Shown here one piece after another: positions 1-7,703 of a DNA stretch of 64,000 bases (position 1 is the stretch's first letter; every line of letters starts with the position of its first letter). A program made the position numbers and the translations under genes. Origin of the DNA: Deltaproteobacteria bacterium (lineage in GTDB: Bacteria > UBA10199 > JADGCS01); NCBI GenBank assembly GCA_015228875.1, contig JADGCS010000002.1:40084-104083 (forward strand), read 5' to 3'. Below the pieces are notes generated by a model that did no database searches, was not told the origin of the DNA, and worked only from the letters and a program-made list of their open reading frames with translations.

Positions 1-1
1 C

Positions 2-517
2 AACCCCCTGTCCCTCATGACACTCACAAGGCAGGACAACAGGTCGGTGTTTATGACACAAGACCATAAAATACTTGTGCAGGACCATCATGCAAAAAAA
101 ATCTGGGAGAGCGGTATGACCTATGGCTCTGTGGTCGATTATATCAAGTTAAACACCCCTGACCCCCTGGGCCTCAACAGGGCGAATATTTTCCCCATAC
201 CACCCCGCATGGCGAGCACAGGAAATCACCTCTTTGTCATCAAAAACGATGACTACCTCAAATCCATCATTGGCAAACCAAATATTAAAGCAGGTTCACT
301 GGTGAGTCTGGAATGGGTGGAGGGTGTGGGATTTAGAGAGCGCCACACTTCTCCACGATACGAAGGGGCCCTCACAGACCTTAATGTCGTCGACACAAAC
401 GGGGATGGTGTTAAAGAAATTCTTGCTGCCTTTTTGGTCCGCAAGATGGGCTATCTCGATGCCTATCAGGGACAGGTGAGTCAGATTGTGATCCTGCCTG
501 TCAACAATCTGCAATAA
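2..517 (+). CDS. C-terminal part of a conserved hypothetical protein with FG-GAP/VCBS-like repeat motif (DxNxDGxxE); 5' truncated by window edge
   Basis: Frame is open to the left window edge (NPLSL before M17); motif LNVVDTNGDGVKEILAAF. Confidence 0.6.
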   Translation, partial: NPLSLMTLTRQDNRSVFMTQDHKILVQDHHAKKIWESGMTYGSVVDYIKLNTPDPLGLNRANIFPIPPRMASTGNHLFVIKNDDYLKSIIGKPNIKAGSLVSLEWVEGVGFRERHTSPRYEGALTDLNVVDTNGDGVKEILAAFLVRKMGYLDAYQGQVSQIVILPVNNLQ

Positions 518-646
518 CCTGCTGCTGATCTGTTCCTCATGTTTTTTTTTATATATCCGCATGTTATTGCTCGATTTTACTTTTTTGACATTTGGGTCAT
601 TATCCTCTACATGTTTTTTGGTTACCAAAGAAAATAAGGGAGACTT

Positions 647-1141
647 ATGAATACAAAAAAAACACTTCTGGTCTTCATTTTGCTTTCTCTTGCAGCTTGC
701 CTTGATACGGGTAGCACAGGCTCAACGGATAGCGTGGGGCAAAAAGGGCATAATGCGTCTGTAGCGACCGCTACATCTGATTCCCCTTACAATGGCACCT
801 ATCTCTTTGATACCGAAACATACAAATCAGAACAGCTTAAACACGAGGACTCCATCTTTAAAAAACTAAAACCAGAGGATCTTGAACGGATGATGCAGGT
901 GTTTAAACCATTTAAAATCGAGGTTGCCGGTCAAAATGCCACGGCTGTGTTTTCTCACGACATCATCAAGGGCAGTCTTAAGACCATCAGAAGGACAAAC
1001 GAGGGGGCCCACCTTTTTATGACACCCCTCGACGAAAATAAAACAGATCAAACAGTCACCCTTATCATCGAAGCAGATCGTCTTGTCCTTGATCCGGGGC
1101 GCAAAGAAACAGACAAGATGTTTTTTAAACGGACCAATTAA
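647..1141 (+). CDS. Putative lipoprotein, hypothetical
   Basis: ORF with signal peptide and lipobox LSLAAC; RBS-like aagggag upstream. Confidence 0.7.
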   Translation: MNTKKTLLVFILLSLAACLDTGSTGSTDSVGQKGHNASVATATSDSPYNGTYLFDTETYKSEQLKHEDSIFKKLKPEDLERMMQVFKPFKIEVAGQNATAVFSHDIIKGSLKTIRRTNEGAHLFMTPLDENKTDQTVTLIIEADRLVLDPGRKETDKMFFKRTN

Positions 1142-1159
1142 CTCAAAGACGCAATAAAA

Positions 1160-2701
1160 ATGAACAAACAGACAGGTGATGCGGGATTTACATCCCCAAA
1201 CAAAAGACGCTTGCTCGGGCCCAAGGAGCGCGATTTTGCAAGCCCCGAGGCCCAACTGATGATGCATCACCTGCTCATGCATCCCAAATTTTCAGACCTT
1301 AAACTCAATGGTGCCTGGGCATGGCTCGAACAAAGATATATCCCTTATGAACTTGAGGCCTATCTCGGCGGTCATCTTTCAGACCCCGTTGTCATGCCCT
1401 TTGACAGCCAGTTTGGGACCATGCCCGATGTCAACAACGCAGGGGAGTGTGTTTCGCTCGACACAGAAATGATCATGGCGGCATGGGATTATTCCGGCAT
1501 CCTGCACACAGGTGACGCCTTTGTGGCGATGTCACCCTTGATAGAAAATCTGCTTGATAATGACGAGGTCATCACTGGTCTCGAATACCACCGCTTTAAT
1601 CGTGTGATGACCACACAGATGACAATGAAGGCCTCTTTTGCCCCCATCAACACGCCTGCAGGGATCAAAGAAACCATCGCGACAAAATTTAATACCAGTA
1701 AAGGTCGCCCTGTCTATCTGGTCGCTTATGCAGATGGCAGGCCCATTGATCCTTATGTCGTACTCGAAAGACACCCGATGGTCATGGCGGCAACGCAGTC
1801 CTTTGCAGGACAGCTTGAATACGATGATACAGCTCTCGTGTATTCATTGCCCCTGACAGGTATGTTTGCCACTGATGCTGCAAAGGTATTAAATAAAAGA
1901 TGCCGCACAGAGTCCGGCATGTCGATGGTTACAATAGCGGCGATCCTCGAAATCATTGTGCATGCGGGTCGCATGTTTCATTTGAGAAAAGACTCTGTTA
2001 AAAGAAAGGTGTTTAGCTTTATAGCGGGTTTTAGTGAAATGGTGTTTCCGGATGCCGATTATTTAACCAAAGGGGGGGGCAGAATCAGAATGTCGGTCCT
2101 GCATGACAGGCTCAAGATCACAAAGACCGGGTTCAGGATTCAACCGGGTCTTGTCGAGTTTTTAGACGCACAAGGCAGGGCGGTCACAACAGGCATTATC
2201 ACATACGCCACACCAAATGAGGCCTCTCTTGGTTTAATGTACATGATTGACGCCAAAGGGGGCGTGGTGGCATCAAAGGTGTACGATGTTGCCGATGAAG
2301 CACTCAACATCATAAAAACAAAATCAGTCAAACAATGTGTCGAAGAATTTAAAACAAGTGATTCCGTCAATAAACAACTGGCAAGGCGGCAATTAATGGT
2401 GTATCCCGTTGACGACGCCATAATAGACCCTGCAGATTTGCTGTTATTGGTTCTTTACGGAGACAATAAAGAGGCCGCTGCAAGGCTTGGCAGGCTTGCA
2501 AGGACAGACTTAGAGGCCTTTGAGGCCCTCGAGGCACTGGTCAAGGCAGGACACATATTGGCAGAGGTTAAGATGATAGAAATGGCAAACGATCCGGATG
2601 CCCAAAGTCACGATCTGGCAGAGGTTTATGTGCACGAGTTTATGGCAAACTACATCAACAACGAGACATACAGGCAGATGGCGAGGATGGAACATCTGTA
2701 A
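1160..2701 (+). CDS. Hypothetical protein, 513 aa
   Basis: Long ORF, codon usage like neighbours, same strand and close spacing to upstream lipoprotein gene. Confidence 0.65.
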   Translation: MNKQTGDAGFTSPNKRRLLGPKERDFASPEAQLMMHHLLMHPKFSDLKLNGAWAWLEQRYIPYELEAYLGGHLSDPVVMPFDSQFGTMPDVNNAGECVSLDTEMIMAAWDYSGILHTGDAFVAMSPLIENLLDNDEVITGLEYHRFNRVMTTQMTMKASFAPINTPAGIKETIATKFNTSKGRPVYLVAYADGRPIDPYVVLERHPMVMAATQSFAGQLEYDDTALVYSLPLTGMFATDAAKVLNKRCRTESGMSMVTIAAILEIIVHAGRMFHLRKDSVKRKVFSFIAGFSEMVFPDADYLTKGGGRIRMSVLHDRLKITKTGFRIQPGLVEFLDAQGRAVTTGIITYATPNEASLGLMYMIDAKGGVVASKVYDVADEALNIIKTKSVKQCVEEFKTSDSVNKQLARRQLMVYPVDDAIIDPADLLLLVLYGDNKEAAARLGRLARTDLEAFEALEALVKAGHILAEVKMIEMANDPDAQSHDLAEVYVHEFMANYINNETYRQMARMEHL

Positions 2702-2876
2702 TCTGGCTGCCGCGCAGGGCTACGTAGTTGGTAGCCTTAACTCGTTACATTCATTTAAATTCAATTAAAAACTGGCCAAGTGTTTTGTCTTGTGGTAAGT
2801 AATCAGTAAATTGGGGGTGTTCTTTTTTGAAAGATTCATGCCCCTATCTTTAACCCGCAGGGTTTACAGCTATTAG

Positions 2877-2910
2877 CCGGTGGTTGAGGCCTTAAGGCCG
2901 ACACCACCGG
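2877..2910. repeat. Left-end REP-like hairpin (hp2)
   Basis: CCGGTGGT TG AGGCCTTAAGGCC GAC ACCACCGG. Confidence 0.85.
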
Positions 2911-2961
2911 TACAGAGAATAACGGAGTTTGCACCCCAGATGGGGTGCTAGAAAAAGGTTT

Positions 2962-3408
2962 ATGGCATCCACATATCTCAGCCTGCATTATCACGTTGTC
3001 TGTGCAGTTAAAAATCGAATTCCCATGATTGCTTTAGAGTGGCAATCTCGCCTCCACGATTATCTTGGGGGTACCATTCGAGGGTTGGGAGGGATTTCCC
3101 AAGGGATTGGCGGTGTGACTGACCACGTACACATTTTGATGGGACTCAAAGCCACACACACTTTGGCAGACATCATGCGTGAGATAAAAAAAGCTTCGTC
3201 GTCGTGGGTACATCAAGAAATCAATAGTCAGGACTTTGCATGGCAGGAAGGGTATGCCGCTTTTACTGTCAGTGCTTCAGCTCGTGATGGGGTCTTAAGA
3301 TACATTGCCAATCAGAAGGAGCACCATCACAAGCAGTCGTCCAAGGAAGAACTCATCGAGCTGTTGACAATGGCAAGGGTGGCCTATGACCCAAAATATT
3401 TTGAATAG
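2962..3408 (+). CDS. IS200/IS605-like (RAYT-like) Y1 HUH transposase TnpA
   Basis: MASTYLSLHYHVVCAVKNR..., HUH motif DHVHILMGL, FAWQEGYAAFTVS, catalytic-Tyr region GVLRYIANQKEHHHK, C-term YDPKYFE. Confidence 0.9.
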   Translation: MASTYLSLHYHVVCAVKNRIPMIALEWQSRLHDYLGGTIRGLGGISQGIGGVTDHVHILMGLKATHTLADIMREIKKASSSWVHQEINSQDFAWQEGYAAFTVSASARDGVLRYIANQKEHHHKQSSKEELIELLTMARVAYDPKYFE

Positions 3409-3414
3409 GTGACT

Positions 3415-5174
3415 ATGAGTCAAAGCCTCAAGACATTCAAAACACTGGTTGTGCGCTTGATAACACCCGCTGAGGTTGCTCTGTGGGAAAGCCTGATGGC
3501 TGGGCATCATTATCTTGGGTATCGGGGTTTGGTTGGAAGGCATTTGCGCTATGTAGCAACGTGGGAGAATAAATGGGTTGCTTTATTGGTTTGGGCAGAT
3601 GCTGCTCTACATTGCAAGGTGCGAGACAGCTGGATTGGATGGCATCCACAAATTCAGTTCAAGCGATTGAAATTTGTTATTAACAATGCTCGTTTTCTGA
3701 TTTTGCCAGATCAACACATCCGCAATCTGGCCTCAAAAATTTTAAGTTTAAACCTCAAACGTCTTTCTCAAGACTGGTCTTTTGTTTACGGCCATTCCCT
3801 TGTTTTGGCGGAAACATTTGTTGATCCCTCGCGTTTTTCAGGAACTTGCTACAGAGCACAGGGCTGGACTCTTTTAGGACACACGCGTGGATTTGGAAAA
3901 AAAGCGGGCAAATATTTTCAACACGGCCAGAAAAAACTGGTATTTGTAAAACCTCTCGCAAAACAGTTTGTCCGAATTTTATCTGATCCGCTTTGTCAGG
4001 ATGAAACCCTTCGCGCTCAACCCTCTATGATGAATTTATCTACCGTTACTGAAAAGCAGGCGGGCAGCCTCATCGATGCCTTTCGGAAAATACCAGATCC
4101 ACGCAGTCCCTGCAGACGACAACATTCCTTGGTGGCCATCTTGTGTCTCTCTGTTTGTGCTGTGTTAAGTGGCGCCAAGACTTTTTTGGCCATTGGTGAT
4201 TTTGCCCAAAATGCCTCACAAACAACACTAAAGCGTTTGTGGTGTCGGTACGATCAAAAAACGCAACGCTTTATGGCTCCGTGCGAGGCCACAATCAGAC
4301 AAACCCTGAACAGACTTGATCCACAACAGGTGGATGATGCCTTGAGTGTGTGGTTGCTTCAGTTTTCAAGAAAAAACAACTTACAAAATACTGTGCTGGC
4401 TATTGATGGCAAAACACTGTGTGGCTCGCGGCATCATCAAGATAAGCCGGTACACCTGTTTGCGGCTCTCCTACATCGCGAGGGTGTTGTTTGTGCTCAG
4501 CAGCAAGTTGAAGAAAAAACAAACGAGATTAACGCCGTTGTTCCTTTGTTTGCTGGTCTGGATATCACCGGCAGTATTGTTACTGCCGATGCCATGCATG
4601 CTCAAAAAAAACAGCGCGCTATCTTGTTGCAGAAAAGCACGCACATTATGTTTTGACAGTAAAAGGCAATCAAGAATTGCTGCTTAATGATATCACGACC
4701 TGTTTTTTAGAGCCTGGTCAACCGCATTTTGAAACAAGCAACAAGGGACATGGTCGTCTTGAACAGAGGCAAATCTGGTGTTCGGAGGAACTTAATGGTT
4801 TTGTAAATTTTCCTTATGCAGCACAGGTTTTTCGAATTGATCGTGAGTTAACGCAGATCAAATCAAAAAAAACAACCAGAGAGACCTCTTATGGTATCAG
4901 CAGCCTCAGTACGAAAAAGGCAGACCCTGCTGAAATTTTATCCCTTGTGAGAGGCCACTGGAGTATAGAAAACAGACTTCATTATGTTCGTGATACAACA
5001 TTTGACGAAGATCGTAGCTCTATCAGATCGGCAACCGGCCAAAGAGTGATGGCTGGTTTAAGAAATCTGGTCATTGGTTTGATACGATCAAAAACATTAG
5101 AAAATAACACAGCCAGAATTTTGAGACGACATGCCATGAAGCCGCATTTATCATTGGCGCTTATGGGTTTATAA
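3415..5174 (+). CDS. DruA-like (DUF4338) domain fused to ISAs1-family DDE transposase; two ORFs (to 4656 and from 4653) joined by a -1 frameshift at A8 run 4604-4611
   Basis: N-term HHYLGYRGLVGRHLRYVA...WIGWHPQIQFKRLKFVINNARFLILP...LAETFVDPSRFSGTCYRAQGW (DUF4338); C-term IDGKTLCGSRH...VTADAMHAQKK|TARYLVAEKHAHYVLTVKGNQELL...SIENRLHYVRDTTFDEDRSSIR (ISAs1). Confidence 0.85.
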
Positions 5175-5233
5175 CATTGCCCCTCGATCTACCTGGCACC
5201 CCATCCGGGGTGCAAAATCTACTTTATCTTGTA

Positions 5234-5275
5234 CCGGTGGTGTCGGCCTTCAAAAGCTCAGGCCTCAACCACCGG
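5234..5275. repeat. Right-end REP-like hairpin (hp2), inverted copy
   Basis: CCGGTGGTGTCGGCC..GGCCTCAACCACCGG, same stem with a longer loop. Confidence 0.85.
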
Positions 5276-5474
5276 CTAATTGCTGAAAACCTTCCAGGTT
5301 TTGCAAAAAACATCTCGCTAACCTTATAAACTAATCAAAGAAACCCAAGACCACTGCCCCCAGAGTCAGGTCTTTGGGCACGTCAAAGAAATTTGCCTAC
5401 GAAGCCCTGGGCTGCCGCGCGTTTTGTTTGACAGTGTGATGAGCAGCATGTAAATGGGCCCTCGTTTAGGGATT

Positions 5475-5546
5475 GGCAGGGTAGCTCAGTGGTAGAGCAG
5501 GAGACTCATAAGCTCTTGGTCGAGAGTTCAACTCTCTCCCCTGCCA
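5475..5546 (+). tRNA. tRNA-Met-like, anticodon CAT (could be Met or Ile2)
   Basis: GGCAGGG acceptor pairs CCCTGCC; D-arm GCTC/GAGC; anticodon loop CTCATAA; T-arm GAGAG TTCAACT CTCTC; anticodon stem has an A31/G39 mismatch. Confidence 0.85.
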
Positions 5547-5634
5547 CAGTTTTCCTTTGCGTGATTCAATAATAAGATCTAAGTCCGCGGCTCGCGACCA
5601 AGAGGGGCGCACAGCGCTAAACATGTTGTGCTTT

Positions 5635-5666
5635 GCTTCAAACATGAAAAGTTTCATGTTTGAAGC
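5635..5666. repeat. Perfect 15-bp inverted repeat, core shared with element at 7590-7621
   Basis: GCTTCAAACATGAAA AG TTTCATGTTTGAAGC. Confidence 0.7.
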
Positions 5667-5822
5667 AATGCGCCTGGGCATGTTCATCGCAGTGCACGAT
5701 CGGAGAGTTCAACAGGTTGCGCCTGATTTTTTTTGATGCACGTTAAACTTTGTCGCAATTTTTTCAATTGTTGCCTGGCGGTTTTTCGAAGGTTTATTTC
5801 CTTTTAAACTCACTTTGACTCT

Positions 5823-6413
5823 TTGACCCCATCACACTATCACCACACCATGTGCGCAACCCATCTGCATTACACCCTCTGGTCTCTCTGGCTGATCTAC
5901 TGGTTGTGGCGGTCGTGGGGGAATAAAAAATTTGCCAGACACGAAACGCTGATTGTTAAAACGACGTATCTGGCACCTTTGATTGCGGGGGTTTGTCTGC
6001 TCCTGCCGTTTCCTGCCTTTCCTGCGATTTTTACCATCAGGTTTTATGAGACCCCGGTCTTTCTTGTCTGGGCAGGTGTGCTTATGACAGTCGTCGGGCT
6101 TTTGTTGAGTGTGTGGGCCAGGCACTGTCTGGCTGGCAACTGGAGCGCCTTTGTCAGCATAAAAGAGGCTCATGTTTTGGTGAGGACCGGACCGTACGCC
6201 CTTGTCCGCCATCCCATCTATTCGGGGATATTTTTGGCACTCGTGGGCGGGGTGATCACGTCAGGCGAGATCAAGGGTGTCGTGGCCCTTGTGCTTATAT
6301 TTTTTTCCTTTGTTTATAAGATCAACAGGGAAGAAGAATTCATGCGGTCCCGTTTTGCCGATCAATACGCTGCGTATCAGCAAACAACAAAAAAACTGAT
6401 CCCGTTTATGTAG
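5823..6413 (+). CDS. Isoprenylcysteine carboxyl methyltransferase (ICMT)-like membrane methyltransferase
   Basis: VRTGPYALVRHPIYSGIFLALVG ... INREEEFMRSRFADQYAAYQQ motifs. Confidence 0.85.
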   Translation: MTPSHYHHTMCATHLHYTLWSLWLIYWLWRSWGNKKFARHETLIVKTTYLAPLIAGVCLLLPFPAFPAIFTIRFYETPVFLVWAGVLMTVVGLLLSVWARHCLAGNWSAFVSIKEAHVLVRTGPYALVRHPIYSGIFLALVGGVITSGEIKGVVALVLIFFSFVYKINREEEFMRSRFADQYAAYQQTTKKLIPFM

Positions 6414-6414
6414 A

Positions 6415-6562
6415 GTCTGTCGGGAAAGCCCCTGTTTCTCCGGAAGTTTGAAAATTTTGCCGCTTGCAAAATATTTCAAACCCTGAAAAATCATGTCCTT
6501 ATATTTTGTCACGGGACATGATTTTTCAGGACTCCTGCGAAACAGGGCATTTCCCGACAGAC
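6415..6562. repeat. 148-bp cloverleaf-like palindromic element (outer stem plus two inner hairpins), MITE-like
   Basis: Outer arms GTCTGTCGGGAAAGCCCCTGTTTC / GAAACAGGGCATTTCCCGACAGAC; inner GTTTGAAAATTTTGC/GCAAAATATTTCAAAC and perfect 17-bp CCTGAAAAATCATGTCC/GGACATGATTTTTCAGG. Confidence 0.75.
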
Positions 6563-6616
6563 ACTCTGTGTTAAGAACAAAGACCCTGCAGCAGAAAATA
6601 TTTGGGTGATGGCTGA

Positions 6617-7063
6617 TTACTCCTGCAAGATCACCGGGCACTGATCTGTCAGTTTTTGTTTTTCGGGGTCGCTTGAAAAACATAGAGGGTTGTAGAGTTC
6701 TGCCGGCAATGTGATCCCCGTGTTGATTGTTGGAAAAGGGATCATGATAAATTTGCCCAGTAAGAATTCTCTTGTGCTGTTGTAGCGTTCTTCATTCATG
6801 GAGCTGAAGCGTTTGTCGTGGATCTGCCATGGGCCCTTAAGCCCATCAATAACCACTTTGCCGTCTTTAAGGACATCGGTGATCTGAAAGAGATTGTTTT
6901 CTGACAGGATGGTCCCTTTTTCCACGGGTGTGTGCACAGTATCGGGGCTCGTTGTTTTACCGGTATCCTCCGCATGCAGTATTAAAGGTGCGCTAGACAG
7001 AAAAACAAATATCAGTAAGAGGAGGGTATGTTTTATCGTAATAAAACTCATGGACTTGCGCAT
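6617..7063 (-). CDS. Hypothetical secreted protein
   Basis: ORF with N-terminal signal peptide (ITIKHTLLLLIFVFLSSAPLILHAE). Confidence 0.65.
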   Translation of the reverse strand: MRKSMSFITIKHTLLLLIFVFLSSAPLILHAEDTGKTTSPDTVHTPVEKGTILSENNLFQITDVLKDGKVVIDGLKGPWQIHDKRFSSMNEERYNSTREFLLGKFIMIPFPTINTGITLPAELYNPLCFSSDPEKQKLTDQCPVILQE

Positions 7064-7097
7064 TGTATGGCCTTATAATCAGACAGAGGTGTGAGAT

Positions 7098-7180
7098 CAA
7101 GTTACTAACTTGACTTTAACGCGGTTGAGTTTCCCCGTCATGCGAGGAATGCACCCGCGCTCTGTCAACTTTGAAATTCC
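7098..7180 (+). repeat. 83-bp dispersed palindromic element, copy 1
   Basis: CAAGTTACTAACTTGACTTTAACGCGGTTGAG...ATGCACCCGCGCTCTGTCAACTTTGAAATTCC. Confidence 0.85.
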
Positions 7181-7198
7181 CCGACACCCAGATAACAT

Positions 7199-7519
7199 AT
7201 GACAGACCATCAGCGAAAACCAGAAGAACAGGGCGATGTCGTCACCATGACAAAGCCCAAGGTCAAGCAGCCGTCATTTTATACGGTGATCATGCTTAAC
7301 GATGACTACACCACCATGGATTTTGTCATCCATGTTTTAAAAAAGTTTTTTAACAAGAGCCACGAAGAGGCCAATACCCTCATGCTCGCTGTTCATCATA
7401 AGGGCAGGGCGGTGTGCGGCCTGTATCCGTACGATGTGGCTTCAACAAAGATCGTGCAGGTACACGAATACGCGCGCAAGAACGAAGCACCTTTAAAATG
7501 TATCATGGAAAAAGCCTGA
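7199..7519 (+). CDS. clpS: ATP-dependent Clp protease adaptor ClpS
   Basis: PSFYTVIMLNDDYTTMDFVIHVLKKFFNKSHEEANTLMLAVHHKGRAVCGLYPYDVASTKIVQV; directly upstream of clpA. Confidence 0.93.
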   Translation: MTDHQRKPEEQGDVVTMTKPKVKQPSFYTVIMLNDDYTTMDFVIHVLKKFFNKSHEEANTLMLAVHHKGRAVCGLYPYDVASTKIVQVHEYARKNEAPLKCIMEKA

Positions 7520-7569
7520 CAAACCGGGTGTATGATTCAGCGTGACGTTAAAGGGTGCCACCATCACAT

Positions 7570-7650
7570 AACCCGCATAAAGCGGAGTGCATTGCGATCA
7601 AACATGAAGAGTTTCATGTTTGGCGCTATGCGCCAGACACTACGCGGGCG
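7570..7650 (+). repeat. Second palindromic element family, member between clpS and clpA
   Basis: AACCCGCATAAAGCGGA...CAAACATGAAGAGTTTCATGTTTGGCGCTATGCGCCAGACACTACGCGGGCG; outer ends recur at 41521-41556, inner core at 5635-5666 and 63371-63398. Confidence 0.6.
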
Positions 7651-7703
7651 GACACCATGCAAAAATTGATGCCGAAACGCGTAGAAAAACCTTCCAAGGT
7701 TTT

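Larger units (their letters stand above)
2851..5302 (+). mobile_element. Composite REP/RAYT-like transposable element with ~100-bp structured terminal inverted repeats, carrying Y1 transposase plus DruA-ISAs1 fusion
   Basis: Left end TAACCCGCAGGGTTTACAGCTATTAGCCGGTGGTTGAGGCC..GGCCGACACCACCGGTACA..TTTGCACCCCAGATGGGGTGCTAG; reverse complement of 5191-5302 gives nearly the same string. Confidence 0.85.

Noticed and set aside
296-628. Long antisense ORFs throughout (e.g. 296-628, 866-1282, 5832-6212, 20157-20750, 49482-49895)
   Set aside because: They shadow well-supported genes on the opposite strand and show no domain or codon-usage support.
3415-4656. Druantia anti-phage operon
   Set aside because: Only a DruA-like domain fused to a transposase is present; no DruB-E genes, so a defence operon is not supported.
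2705-5420. GGCTGCCGCGC 11-mer on both sides of the DruA/Y1 element as possible target-site duplication
   Set aside because: The repeats are more than 100 bp outside the inverted ends on both sides, so they are not immediate TSDs; probably chance or an older duplication.
5466-5687. 73-aa minus-strand ORF
   Set aside because: Antisense to the tRNA and palindrome; RELNSRPRAYESPALPLSYPANP is the familiar spurious translation over tRNA genes.
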